Shown in pieces: positions 1-14,707 of a stretch of 64,000 bases of DNA. The notes under the pieces are model-generated. The model searched no databases. It saw only the letters and a program-made list of their open reading frames with translations, and was not told the origin of the DNA. The translations under genes and the position numbers were made by a program. Where the stretch lies: assembly GCA_951230915.1 (NCBI GenBank), contig OX579635.1:13826001-13890000 (forward strand), given 5' to 3'. Numbering within the stretch: position 1 is the stretch's first letter; every line of letters starts with the position of its first letter. Source of the DNA: Antitrichia curtipendula (Eukaryota; Streptophyta; Bryopsida; Hypnales; Leucodontaceae).

Positions 1-238
1 TTGACAGAAAAGGTTCAATGATAATGAGAGCAGAGGAGTTTACTGGGGGCGGGTCTAGTAAATTCACATAGCAGTTGCTACTTTGGGTGGACAAGTGCCT
101 CCTTTTGGAGGTTGACTCGTATTCTAAGTTATAGGCAACTCAAATTTACTCCAATTTAGTTGGACACTTCTAAATTGGCATTTTGTGTTGCACCAACTTT
201 GTGGAAAGCATATTTTGTGGGATTTTGTGGGATTTTGT

Positions 239-266
239 GAAGTCATGTAGCTTCATCTACATGACT
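239..266. repeat. Short hairpin after a tandem GGGATTTTGT repeat
   Basis: AAGTCATGTAG and CTACATGACTT pair around CTTCAT; three copies of GATTTTGTGG precede it. Confidence 0.7.
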
Positions 267-1883
267 TTATTTGTTGGCTTGGCACGAAGGTGAGGAGGCT
301 TTGCACCAATAGAAGCTACACTAAAGAAGTCTGAGCATGTTGGCTTTAGTAAGACTGAAGGGGAGGAGGCTTTGCATAGAGAGAAATGTTACACTAAATA
401 AATTTTTACTATGAGTAGCTACCTTACTAAAAAAGCAAGTGAGTGCTAAAAGGGACAAAGCTTCTCATAAGGTGAGTGCACCCAAATGTAACAAGGATCA
501 TTTGTGGACACCTAAAATGAGCCCTAAACCAAAGCACAGGTGAACCCAATTGTTGATAGGTGAGTTTCTATGAATGTGTCACAGTGATGGGGCCGAGTTT
601 TGTGTTACCAGTTTAGGCCTTTAGGGGTTGTTGTTTTTGTATGTTTCCTAGTCCATTTTGGTAGTAGTCTATTGTCCACAATAGATGCATCTACGCACTT
701 ATTTTCACAAATTTGTATTATATTCATATAAGCTCAAAAAAATATGAAACTAGTTTTGTTGGTTTCCTAAACTATTTCCTAACAAGCTCACATCATTTTA
801 TCCTATCTCTACCCTCAAGATCTGCAAATCTTGAATAAGTGTCACATTTAGGTGCTTCTATCTTAGTGTAGCTACTTATTCTTATTTTAAATAGTCGAGA
901 CACAACCCTTGAGATTGTTGTTTGCTGAAGTCAATTGATTGAGTCGTTGGTTGTTCTCTGTGAAATCAATTGAATATTCTTGAGTCTAAGTTGCACTTCA
1001 GGCTGTAACCAATGTGTTTTTTTTCATTTTGGAAAAGGAGTCAGTTGTTTCTTCAATAATCATATGACATTTAAGTGATACTTGGTGATATTTATATGAA
1101 AAATAGGTGATACCTAGATAAAATTTGGCTAGTGGTCTTAAAATACAACAATAATCTTGGCTATTTGGACCCCCAAATATGAAAATTTCTATAAAATAAA
1201 ATAGCCATCATCTTTTGGCCGTAGCCAAGTTGCAAAAAATCATGCATACAAAAAACACTGCCGCTATAACATATATAAAGTCAGTATTCCTTTTCCAAGC
1301 TGTTAAAAAAGGCTGGGTTCCTTATTTTTTTACCGAAAGAAGAATTGAATCATGCTGGGCCGGATGAACAATCAGTTCCCCAAGCACCTTAGCTTGTGTA
1401 CAGTACTGTCAGTACAGTATTTGAAACATCATTTCAATAGACTATCCATAACTTAAGTTAGGCGGTTTGATTACCTTAAGTTAGGCGTTTTGGTTTGGTT
1501 TGGTTGTTACAGAAGGTAATAGGCTCTAAAATTGCCCACCTCCTAAAATGTACATTATGTCTACAACAAGTGCATGTGATTGTTCAAATGGATTTTGTTT
1601 TCTAAGGTAGGAAAATGTGATTGCAACTGAGTGATTTTAGGACAATGAGTAGTGCTTTTGGACCACTAGTATGTGTCATGTGTGAATTATGAATGCATCA
1701 TTTAATTGTGAACACATAATTTAAAACGATAGTAAGAAAGAAGCAATAAATATTATTCTTAGGGTATGTATTTCTCTTTCTCAATTTAGGACACTACATT
1801 CACGCATTACGGAATTTTGTTGAACATACTAACCACCCTATTCATATTTTTTAATATTGTTCAACTTTTTCCAAAAGCACATG

Positions 1884-2702
1884 TTAACCCCTAAAGGACC
1901 ATTGTCCCCTTGAGGGACAAATTAGATTTCGGGTAGATTCCTATGCCCTCAAGTTTTAATGAAAATTTTTGAAACTTTTTCATAAGATAGACAAACTTCT
2001 TAGCTTCGTAAGAATATAATTTTTATTTCAATCGGTGACCGAAAGCAAAAGTTATGCCATCTGAAACATAATTTTCACTTCACTAGGTAGAAAAAAAAAT
2101 TCACAAAAACATTAAATTTAATTTTTAATTTTTTTTCCTTACATATATTATTTTTGTCTACATGTGAAGCTTTGATTCATTCCATTTAGATAAGTGATGT
2201 GAAAGTTATGAACAATCTTGTTTTGGGGGCAATCTAGGCATCTTCTTGAAAAAATAACTTATAGGATTCATTTCTAAATGCAATTTTTCATTTTTTTTTT
2301 TTTTTTTTTTGACAAGGTTATATTTGATTTCTAGAACAATCTCACCATAGGGATTATTGTGTTTCATTCCCATCTTAGAGCTATTAATGATTTAGTTTTT
2401 CTTTCAATTGTGGACCTACTTCTACTAGACAATTTTTTAGAGAATGAAAAACAAGCATTTTTTTTTTGAATTTTTTTCTTAGACTTTCAACTCAATTCTT
2501 CGATACAAATTTTTTTAATTTCTAAGTCCATAGTGCAAAAAGTTCCACATAGGGCGGTCAGAGTCATCTGAAATTGCATGCTAGTGTTCAAAAAAAAATT
2601 TGTTTCTAATTTTGAATGCTAATATCTTCCAATCTGTACAGTCAAACTCCATGAAATTTTTACCATTTGACAGAAAAATGACCTTGGTCCTTTAGGGGTT
2701 AA
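1884..2702 (+). mobile_element. TTAA-flanked inverted-repeat element, family A (full copy)
   Basis: Left end TTAACCCCTAAAGGACCA and right end TGGTCCTTTAGGGGTTAA are inverted copies, with TTAA outside CCCC/GGGG on both sides. The left interior contains GTCCCCTTGAGGGACAA, a small hairpin shared with other family A copies. The element is 819 bp including both TTAA and has no coding capacity. Confidence 0.85.
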
Positions 2703-2929
2703 TTCATTACTACTAAAGTCTATGACTATCAATAGTGATCTACGGACTCTTCACTTTGGAAAATCATACCTAATTTGTTCTAAGTCAGAAAATTATAATT
2801 TAAATTGTAGTTCATTTCTTTTCCATTTCTTTGTCTATCCAAAAAAATAGAAATCATTGGCCGGCTAGTTTCTTCCACACATCTGATTTTTTCCTTAGAT
2901 GTGCCATTCTTGAGCCTTCTACCTTAGAG

Positions 2930-3135
2930 AGATTTTTTAGACCGTGCATCCCTCCATCTTGTTCTTGTTACCAACGAAAAGCCCTTGGCAAGGAGGGGTG
3001 CAAAGGCTTAGTTTCTTGGCATTTGGACCTATGGTTTGAAAGATGTTGAATTTCAAAGTTTTTATAAGTTAAAAAATTAAAAAATTATTTTATTTGGATG
3101 TGGAAACAACAGAAGGTACACTAATCAATTATGAA
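2930..3135 (+). repeat. Dispersed repeat, second copy of the foldback centre
   Basis: See the matching landmarks in the 24240 entry. A 72-codon ORF that crosses it (2831-3049) has no recognisable domain and is not called a gene. Confidence 0.6.
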
Positions 3136-4796
3136 ACAATTGATTATAAGTATACTAGAAATCGAGTACAAGTTCTTTCGGTCATACTGTTTACATTTTA
3201 GAAAAGATTCCACATAGAATCAATTTTGGGTAAGGGTTGTAATTAAATGTCATTGTCTTACTTTAAACTTTAGTAGTGAATTTCATTGAGGTAACAATGA
3301 AAGGTATAATATCTTTAGAATAAGAGTGAAATAAATTTTCTTGATTCCACTTTATTTATAAAAGTCAAGATGACACTTTGCAAGTCAAGATGACACATTG
3401 TGTGTCAAACAATGAACATATTTGGTCATGGCATGGTTGATGATGAACTTTGAACTTTAAAAACTTTGTTGTAATGATTTTGAAGGATTTTATAACTTCT
3501 AATACAACAAACTATACTATATAATTCAATTACCTATATTTTATTTGATAGAAATATTAAAAAGTCACACTAATATTGAAATTAAGCAAGTTTGTGAGAT
3601 GCATTTTTTTTTTCCATAATATTTAAGGTTCATTAAAGTTGATAAAGTAATTATTAAATTCTATATGCTTGAATTAGTGTGATTTACATTGAATATACCT
3701 AGTAATTATTTTATAAATTGCTAATTACTTACTAAATTTTGAATAAGCTAAACCCAAATTTAGGAGAACATCATGGTTTCTTCACCTATGTTGACACTCA
3801 AAGAAAACCTACAAAAAAAGTATTCATCACAAGAAATTTAACTCAAATTTAAATATCTTTCACTATCCATTCAATGCAAAAACTTGAGAAATGAACTCCA
3901 ACAATTGACAAACTTTGTTCTTGCCTTTTTTCACCTTCACTATTCAAAGTACCAATGTTTAGGGTGTGCTTCGTACCTCATAAAATCTGAATTTGGATCT
4001 TTCACCAACCATTTGTGAAGTTGCCAAATTGAAAATGCCCCCATAAATTTTTCCAATAGAAAAGAGATTTGTGTCTATCAATAAACCCTTTTTAACACCC
4101 AAATCCTATTTTAAATTTTATCATGTATTATCTTGTGTTTTCGTACAGATATATCATTGACAAATTTTTTGTCAATTCAGTCATAAAAAGAGAGTTTTTT
4201 CAATTAACACATGCTTTCGATGAATGAGAAGTTATTTGAGAAAACCCATCATCCAGGGTGCTCTGATCGTCATTTTGAAAGGCAGTGCCTTGTCATGATT
4301 TCACGCAAAACTGACAATTGAGAGCAGACTGTCAAAATGAAGTCCCAAGCTCGAGTCAAGTTGTAACGCTGTTCACAGGCTCTCACCCCGAGGAAAGCTG
4401 TCAAGAATTGCATTGTGGTTCTCCCTCGTGTCGTGCGTAAGCTGTTACATTATTTACATTATTCAAATTCACTATTAAATTTTGCAGATACCTACCAGTA
4501 TTTACAACTGGACCCCACAACAACCAAAAAAAGCATATCGTGCTCCTGGAGAAAAAATGGATATTGAAAACAAGTCAGATTTTCGGTCACAATTCAAGAA
4601 TCCAAGAGATAGACCCTTACAGCAACACGAGCATTATACACCATAGCACAAATCAAATGTGCTTGACCTTCTCAGAAAGTTACACCCTACTCAATTTGAA
4701 CTAGGCTTGCATTAGCTGAAAGACAATACAAGGCCTGCCTGTCCTTCCTCAAAGGACGGAAGATTGGGACTTTAGGCATGCAGCCAATACAAATCT

Positions 4797-6522
<1,726 letters not shown>

Positions 6523-6685
6523 CGCGGCAGATTTGCTCACGACGCTGGCTGTGGCGACAGCGCTGAAGTGGAGCGAAAGAGAGAACCGAGAGCTCCTGTT
6601 TGCGTCTTCTTCACCAGCGCACTCTCACAGTGGATGAATGAAGTACCTCGTGGATGTGGATGTACATTACCTGGCAACCTTCGTC

Positions 6686-7499
6686 CACCCTATTCTGCCA
6701 TTCCAAAGAATTTTGCAGTATAAAATATGATTGACATATTTTGTCTTGCATAATCAACATTCAATTCTTATCCAATTCCAATGAAGCATACCAAATTTGG
6801 GTTTCAAAAAAGTAAAATTTCATTTTTGATTAATTATTTCATTTAAAATTCGTAGTTTTATATGATAATTGACTACAAATCATTGTTGATGGATTTTTAA
6901 AATTTGATTGTGGCAATATGTAGGAAACATCCATATGGACATCTTTCCTTGAATAAGCATCTTCAAAAAAATTTAGATTTTCCTCACAAAGGTTTCAAAA
7001 GTTGAAGTGACAATGTCCAAATTTTGAAAAATAGATATTTCTTCATTATAATTAGACTTTGCTATTTGGCCTTCACATTCTTACTAATCTTGTACATTTG
7101 ATTGTGAAGGTATAGTTGCTTTGCCAAAATCTGATTACAATGAAGAAATATCTATTTTTCAAAATTTGGACATTGTCACTCCAACTTTCAAAACCATTGT
7201 GAGGAAATTCTAAAACTCTTTGGAGATGATTATTGAAGGAAAGATATGTATATGGAAGGATGTTTCTTGCACATTTCCACAATCAAATTTTAAAAATTCA
7301 TCATCAATGTTTGTCAATGAATTTTTGTGTAAAATCATTAAAATTTAATGAAATAATTCACCAAAAATGGAGTTTGGATTTTCTGAAATCCAAATTTGGT
7401 ATACTTGATTGGAATTGAATAAGAATTTTATGTTAATTATGCAAGATGAATCATAGGATACATTTTGCAATTTTCTTTTGAATGAAAAAATAGGGTAGA
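6686..7499. repeat. 0.8 kb foldback (inverted repeat) upstream of RPL11
   Basis: Left arm 6686-7076 and right arm 7104-7499 are imperfect reverse complements around a 27-nt loop. Innermost pair CCTTCAC/GTGAAGG; strongest stretch AATAGATATTTCTTCATT against AATGAAGAAATATCTATT; outermost pair CACCCTATTCTGCCATTC against GAATGAAAAAATAGGGTA. It starts about 165 bp upstream of the RPL11 start codon. Confidence 0.85.
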
Positions 7500-9850
7500 T
7501 AATTGAAAGTTGTCAAATATTGTACAGATATGAATACATTTTCAATCTTCTCATATTGTGTTGAGACTTGTATCCCGATTGTGTACCAGAGTCATCTACG
7601 CAAGGTATCAACTTGACTAATTGACATGAAATTTTGATAGATAATGACAATAAGGTAGAGAATAAGAGTAGTCACATCTTCTCTGAGAAACAAACTTCTA
7701 TTAAGAATGAGAAGTTGGTGAGAGAAAAGAGGAGCTAGTGGGGAGCCATTATTCATGAAGAAAGTGTGACATCCCTTATGTTTGTGAGAAACATGGAGAA
7801 TGAAAACATGAGAACAAGATTCATTATTGTAAATGCCCCGATGGATACACAAGTGCCGTAGGTGGCAAAAAACTTAGACTAAACTTGGGATGTAACAAAA
7901 TAGAAATGATAGCTACAAAGGAGTGAAAAATTCTTTAAAGATAAAATTTCACACCCATTCTTCACCTTCAAAAGAGAAGAATAGGCATTCTCAATTCTCA
8001 AAGAATGGACCTCCATAAGCCACAAACACCCAACGAGAAAGCGCCATGTCTTCATTCTTTGAAAATTAAAAATGGGGTGAAGAATGCATAACAATCTCTA
8101 CTGAATTCCCAGATCTATTGCCAGACAAAGAGAATCAAACCTAAGATGAAAATATTCTTAATGTACATGAACCAATGTTGGAGTCATTTCTCTTTCTCTT
8201 CCAATGTTGGTCTTCGGGGTGACAAAGGGGCACTTTGTTGCAAAGGTTCTCCCTAGCCACAAAGATATAAGTTAGAATGCTTTTAATGTTTTATCTTTTA
8301 ACATTCATGTTTTTGTTCTATAACTCTAATGCTTGATTTTAGATTTGCAGAGACACAATTTACCTTTCGGTATAAAAACATGTATATTTTATAGAATTAT
8401 TAATAATACCCATTTTTTGAAGGTGACAAGAAAAACACAAGATGTAATTGAACATCAATTTATTTTCACCTTTGAACCTCCAGATCACTTGTTATATAAC
8501 TCCAATGATTGATTTGATTGAAATATAAATTTGTTGGCATGCAATTAGAATACAAGTAAATATACTTTAATTTTTTTTAAATATTTTAAAATTTAATTAA
8601 ATTTTCAAATACTTACACATTTAGGACATGTAAATGTAAGACAAGATGGAAGAAAAGGGATAAATTTTAGCATATTTCCAATAACTTGTTTGTAATTTTA
8701 ATACTTAAATTGTAATTTAATAGTATTTTTTTTTAATGTACTACCAAAAATAAATAGTATTGTCTACAAGTTACTAACAATCCTTCTTATGAAAATATAG
8801 TATCACTTTTTAGTATTGTATTTCTAGAAACCAATTTTTTTTCTATCTCTACAGTAGAGAAATTGGGCCTATAAAAATGGCAGGCCCATTACTGTAATCA
8901 CCAATCAAAATCATTCTTTTGATATGATAAATATATGCATTTGTCATTTCTATAGAAATTTTGCAAGTCATTCATTGGGAATCTTTTACAACAATATAAA
9001 GTTAACACTTGCATTATAAAAAATTTGAGGCCTCCAAAAGACTATGAGTTCCGGACAGTGGATAATATGGTATTTGTGCCACATCAAGAATTTAACATGG
9101 CCAAGATCCTACCATGCCAAATAATATTATTTAATTAAATTTTGTTTAAAATTTTAAAATTTTAAAAAAATATTTTGATAGCAAGGGTTTGTTTCCAGCA
9201 AGGGGAACAACCTTGAAACAAACCTCCCATGCCCTCAAATCTCTTTTAAAGAAATAGAAATCAATATTTAATTAGAGAAGCTTTGTTGTAGGATGGTGTC
9301 AATATTAATCAATTTATGCAAGTTTTGATTATAATATTAGACTATTTGTAGGTTGTAACCTTGATGATACTAAAACCGTTAGCAACTTTGTGGTGCCTTC
9401 TATATTGGCTTGTATTATTAATAGCTATTCATCTTTACAACACTTAGTTGAACTTATAACAATTTATATAAGCATGATTTATCTAAATATCTCTAATCAT
9501 TGATCTTTGAATATAATTGCTCTTCTCTCCTATTACTTGTAGAGGTCTGCAATCTAACGGTTTGAATTTGAATAAAAGACATACACATAGCGATAAAAGC
9601 TTCATCTCAACAAACTTGGCGCTTTAATCTCATTGATCCCTTTACAACTCTTTACCTCCTTCAAAAATTGTAGTTTTGCATGTATTACAATGTGTAAAGT
9701 GATACAAGTATTATCTTGTACTTTATGGAAAACCAATCAAAAATAGAAGATGCAATTGAAATCTATTTTCATTTTTCACCTCCAAACATTTTTATACTAA
9801 TGTTGCAATATTACTATGAATGTGAAATTACTCTTGCATAAGCCCTAAAA
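7500..9850. other. AT-rich intergenic DNA, no gene seen
   Basis: Short ORFs of at most 86 codons without recognisable domains. A segment near 9180-9245 (CCTTGAAAC...CCTCAAATCTCT) resembles 20440-20500, so part of it is repeat-derived. Confidence 0.6.
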
Positions 9851-9856
9851 TACTTA

Positions 9857-10074
9857 CACTACATAGTGAAATTAGGTTGCTCCTTACTAATTTATGAACA
9901 TTTGACATTCTACAATATTTATTGTTATTGTAGAAGAATGTACTACTTTCGGATTTGGTGTTGTTGTAATTGAGACTCATGAACCTCCATGTATGCAAAT
10001 AGAAATACCTATAGAAATATTTGTTGAAGTAAGGCAACCTAATTATTCAAGCAACCTAATTTCACTATTTAGTG
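9857..10074. mobile_element. TA-flanked MITE (mariner-like), copy 1
   Basis: Begins CACTACATAGTGAAATTAGG after TA (9855-9856) and ends with the inverse, ...AATTTCACTATTTAGTG, before TA (10075-10076). 218 bp. The interior motif GAACCTCCATGTAT is shared with copy 2. TA duplication and short size fit a Tc1/mariner-type MITE. Confidence 0.8.
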
Positions 10075-10108
10075 TACATTTTTTAGAACCATGAAGATTT
10101 TATTTTGG

Positions 10109-11230
10109 TTAACTCCAAAGGATTGTGACTATGTTTTCACCAAAAACGCTCCAAAACTACCATTTCTAATACAAGCACCAAATCTCGGGGGGTGCACTTA
10201 GTTCCACTACAACAAACCACGTACGAATAAGTGGTTTCTAATAAACTATAATTTCAACCTAAAATTTTGAGCATTGTTTAGTAATGACTATAGATTTCTA
10301 TTGCCAAAATTTTCAACTCAAAGAAAATAGAAAATGATTTCTAGAAGAGGTTGAAAATGAACTAAAATGGCATGTTTTTCAACTCAAATAATTATAGAGA
10401 ACACATTTAGATGACCATTGAATCAATATTCAACTCAAAATGAGCTTTAAATAGAGAGTTATTTTTAGGAAGTTTTTGTTCATTTTTGCGACAATTTTTT
10501 CTTATATAATATAGGAGTGGAAAAGTTATTTTTCAATTCTATAGTGTATCTTTTTACTTCAAAAATTTATAACTAATTATTATTAACAAATATAAATATC
10601 AATAATTCAAAATATAAACTTTCAGAGTTGAAAAATCTATTCATATTTTTAAATTTTTTTAAATTTAAAATTCAAAAAGTATATAAGGGATCCAAAGTTT
10701 TGTTCACACATGGTTTCTAATGGATACTCTACGTGACCCCCCCAAGCACCAAATTTTAGAAAGAAAAAAAAATAGGACACATGAAAATGTAGGATCTTAT
10801 AGTATTCTGGTTTGAGAAGAAGTGGAAAAAATTTCAGAAATTTCCACCATGTAGATTGCAAAATACTAGTGTTTGAAGTGGCAAAACCTTTTTTGGGGCC
10901 TTGCAAAAATCCGGGCAATTGCACTTCACAAGATCACATTTGTATGAAAAAATGTCCCAAATGGTAGTGCTTCTTTGGGTTCATTCTTCAAGGCAAGTTG
11001 GCTACATGCTTGAAAAATTTTAGATCATTTGGAATTGTACAATATATAGGAAAAAAATAGAAAGTAAAAAGAAGTAGTGAATTATTCAAAATACAAAATT
11101 GTTAAGAATTTATTTATGGAACTGAAAATTGTCAATGCCTATGGTTGTAATGTTGTATTAAACAATCTACATTCTATGATTTTATTTTTCAATTTTTTTT
11201 GAAAATTGTATCAAATAAAGCGGGAGTGCT
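10109..11230 (+). mobile_element. TTAA element, sub-family A', 3'-truncated
   Basis: Begins TTAACTCCAAAGGATTGTGA and continues with the A' signature to about 11230. The right terminal repeat is not found. A CACTACAACAAACC string at 10204 lies within its left part. Confidence 0.6.
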
Positions 11231-11663
11231 AGTTTGTAAGCTTGTGAGCGTGAACCTATAAGCCTATGAGCCTATGAGCCTCTATTTTGTTTTAATTTAG
11301 GGTTTGTGAATCTACTAGAAACCTATGACCATGGAATTAGATGTAAGGATCTACAGTCCAAATAAAAAACAAATGAATATGCCGCTATTCAATTTTGTAC
11401 CAAAAAATTGAACCAATATATTTTCAAAAATTGAGGTATAGTCAAAATAGATAGTGTGTGTAAGTAAACACACAATGAAAATAGGTGTAGTGGTTTAGGA
11501 TGTTTCACTATGAAGCACATAAATATAAAACTGCAATTCATCATAACACCATAGGGGTGACATTTATGAAGTCTAAAATAGAAAGGGCAACAAAAGTGAA
11601 CCAAAATGCCCAGACATAAATCTAGTGACAAGCAAAGGTTGTAAACATTATAAGCACTAAATC

Positions 11664-11978
11664 ATGAACAATGCTTTAGAGGATTTGAAACTAAAGAGAG
11701 CTACAACATTGGGAAATGAAAAGAAAATTGTAGATGCACTCAGTGAGATGCTTAGAGTAAAAGACATTTATACTCAATTTTTGCACTTAGAGAGAAAAAA
11801 TGTATTTAAATCCATCAAAAGGAAATTGAATCTTTCGATCAATTTTAAAGGTGATTCTCATCATCTTGATAAGGCTAGTTTTTTTCATCTTTATGTTAAA
11901 AATAAATTGGTTGCTGCCACTACAAGAAAACGAGGGGTTTTGCAAATACACTATGCAACTCATTTTGTAGTTGCATAG
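11664..11978 (+). pseudogene. Unrecognised small ORF interrupted by the CACTA element
   Basis: ATG at 11664 opens a lysine-rich frame of about 85 codons before the element edge; the last codons of the present 104-codon ORF are element sequence. Across the excision point (one TGC kept), the frame would stay open for 16 more codons from 13025 to a TAA. So an ORF of roughly 100 codons existed before insertion. It has no domain I recognise and may be part of an older repeat. Confidence 0.4.
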
Positions 11979-13021
11979 GTCGTTTGCAACTAGGTGATAA
12001 TTTGGAGTCTGCAATTGCAGTGGAGAAGTTGCACGAGCTGCAAAGCAGTTGCAAAAAATTCAAAGTGTTTATCATTTGATAGTATACTTGAAAGTTCATC
12101 GATGAACTTTTCTGAAGTAGTTGCTTACATGGAAGTCATTTGTGTGCAACTGGTTTGCAACTAATGTACAACTGGTTTGCGATTGACTTACAACTAGTTT
12201 GCGACTGGTGTACAACTAGTTTGCGTTTGATGTGCAACTGGTTTGCGTCTTTGTGACTTGTAGATTTGAATTTCAAAGATTTGTAGAATCTAAATTTCAG
12301 ATCTATCTTTTTTTTTAGATCGCCAAATCTAGAAATATCTTAAACTTTAAATATTTATAGATTTTTGTAGATTATAAAAATCTACAACTTGTAGAAATCT
12401 ACAAAGTATAAAAATCTACAAAATATATAAATATTAGAATTTCATTATCAAAATTCATTATACAATACTACTGTAACTTACAATTCTTATATGTTCAACC
12501 TAATGGTATTCTTGACAATTGATGTGGGACAATTAATAAAAGACTTAATAGTAGTTGCATTTTAGTTGTTTTCTAGTTGCATGCTAGTTTTTTCAAGTTA
12601 AAGTCTAGTTGTTTTTAAGTCAAACACTAGTCGAATTGTAATTGCAATGTAGTTGTAGTCTAGTTGCACTATAGTTGCAATCCAATTGCAGTCCAATTGC
12701 AATCTAGTTGCATTTTAGTTAAATTGCTATTGAATTTAAATTACATGCAATTGTAGATAGACACATTGGACTGTACAGAACGTAAAATTGTCCACATTGA
12801 CAATTGTGATGAAGATTGGATGTAAAGTACCTCACATCAACTCTTTTGTTACATTCCCGTATGCGTAATTACATGTTGCGACTACTTTGCAACTATTTTG
12901 CAACTACATTGTAACTATGTCAAAGTTGGTGCAAATATAGAGGATTGTAGTTGCAGGGCAGTTGCGTAGGACATGTAGTTGCATTTCAGTCGGTTGTAGC
13001 GGACACGTTTTTTTTCTAGTG
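11918..13021. mobile_element. Non-autonomous CACTA (En/Spm) element
   Basis: Starts CACTACAAGAAAACG and ends CGTTTTTTTTCTAGTG, the classic plant CACTA termini. It is flanked on both sides by a 3-bp duplication, TGC (11915-11917 and 13022-13024), as expected for the superfamily. Both subterminal regions are packed with TTGCAACT/AGTTGCAA-type motifs in both orientations, resembling transposase-binding arrays. 1104 bp with no transposase reading frame. Confidence 0.93.
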
Positions 13022-13373
13022 TGCTAGAGTGCAACTTGAAACTGTTGTTGAGGAGTTTAACACAGTCATGCCTCATGTATAATTTGTAGTAGAAATGGAT
13101 TGCGATACATTGGAATGGTACATAGTGAGAATTTCACATAAGTCAAAGAAATAGTTTCATATCATTCAAAAGTACACATAGACCAAATGTAAGCTATTGA
13201 TGGTTGGGCACTGAGCTTGAAGAAGTTGGGCTCCACCTACAGTTTACTAAGCCAATGTCACCTTGATGTTTACTCACCTTGTCTTAGGTATTTGAGCTTT
13301 TGTTATGGACTCATCCTTGACTAACACATGTTGAAATAATTCCTTCTATTTGGAATGGCAAACAAATTCACTA

Positions 13374-13624
13374 CACTGAATAGTGAAATTAGGTTGCCCC
13401 TCATCAATTTCTCGGCATTCCACACTATTTAAATATTGATTGTTTCTATACAAGAAAATACTACTTTTGAATTAGTTTTTTTAATGTAGTTGGAACTCAT
13501 GAACCTCCATGTATATAAATGGAAGTACTTGTAGAGATATTTTTTTACTTTGATGGCTTACACAATAATTTTTGGGGGGTAAGGCAACTTAATTGTAAAG
13601 GCAACCTAATTTCACTATTTACTG
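13374..13624. mobile_element. TA-flanked MITE (mariner-like), copy 2
   Basis: Begins CACTGAATAGTGAAATTAGG after TA and ends ...CCTAATTTCACTATTTACTG before TA. 251 bp, about 25-bp terminal inverted repeat ending GGTTGCC. Interior shares GGAACTCATGAACCTCCATG with copy 1. Confidence 0.85.
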
Positions 13625-14514
13625 TAGAGCAATAAGCACCCATTGAAAATCACCACAATCGGTGGAAAATTTCAAAAATGCTACTGCAATTATTATTGGG
13701 GTGAATTTCCTCCCTTGCCTTGAACTTGGTGCTAGTATTACACTTTTGTCCAAGATTGACCCTAACCAAAAGGTTTATAATATCACATTTTGCAATTTTC
13801 TATCTTACATTTGTTCTCTTTATGGAAGCATGTACACAAATTGGAAACAACTTTATTACATCTTTCTTTACTTTTGCAAACTAAATTACAAAGTAGACAC
13901 GCTTATCCACCCTCCGACTCTCAACTTGGATGAAGTGAAATAAGTGCTTGTTGTAGCCAAAATCATCAAGACGTGCAAATGAGAGCAAGTTAGTTGATAC
14001 ATATTAGCATGATATGAAATAGATATATAGTACCAAAATATTATCTTCCAAATTTCCAAATTCTAGTAGCAAAATATTATATTCATATTCCAATATATAT
14101 TTTTTGTTATAACAAAAAAAACAATTATTATATACACAATGTTCTATATCATATTGTATTTTCATTGCACTTGTCTTCCTCTCATCTTTAGAATTGCCTC
14201 TAAATTAATTATACTTTCACTTGATCAATCCACCCTAAGATGGCCTTTCAGAACGTGATTTAAATTTCAAAACATGCAATCATATCAACTTGTATAGCTT
14301 TTAAATCTAAAATGCACAATCATGGGTCCCACGGTAATAGGTCATATTTTCTAGTTTTTTTGAGAAAATATTAGTCTTTTCATATTTTTACCAATTAATT
14401 TTAGAAATTACATCATATTTTGAATTACTAGGCTCTAGGCTCATACAAATATACAATCCCTGCTCACCACTCTTAGGCTCACGCTCACACGCTCACATCC
14501 TAGCGTCGTTCGTG

Positions 14515-14707
14515 GAAATTATGTTTTAGATGGCATAACTTTTGCTCCCGGTCATTGATTGAAATAAAAATTTATATTCCCACAAAGCTAAGAGGTTTGT
14601 CTATCTTATGAGAAAGTTTCAAAAAGTTTCATTAAAAATTGAGGTCATAGGAACCTGCCCAATATCCATTTTGTCCCCCGAGGGGACAATGGTCCTTTAA
14701 GGGTTAA
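14515..14707 (-). mobile_element. TTAA element, family A, truncated to one end
   Basis: Reverse complement of the first ~190 bp of family A, ending GGTCCTTTAAGGGTTAA at 14707 and including the TTGTCCCCCGAGGGGACAA hairpin. The other end stops within unrelated DNA. Confidence 0.8.

Noticed and set aside
597..640. GGCCTTTAGGGGTTG as a TTAA-element end
   Set aside because: No TTAA, no partner end and no family interior nearby.
10204..10240. CACTACAACAAACC as a second CACTA terminus
   Set aside because: No inverted partner with a 3-bp duplication was found; it lies within an A' element copy.
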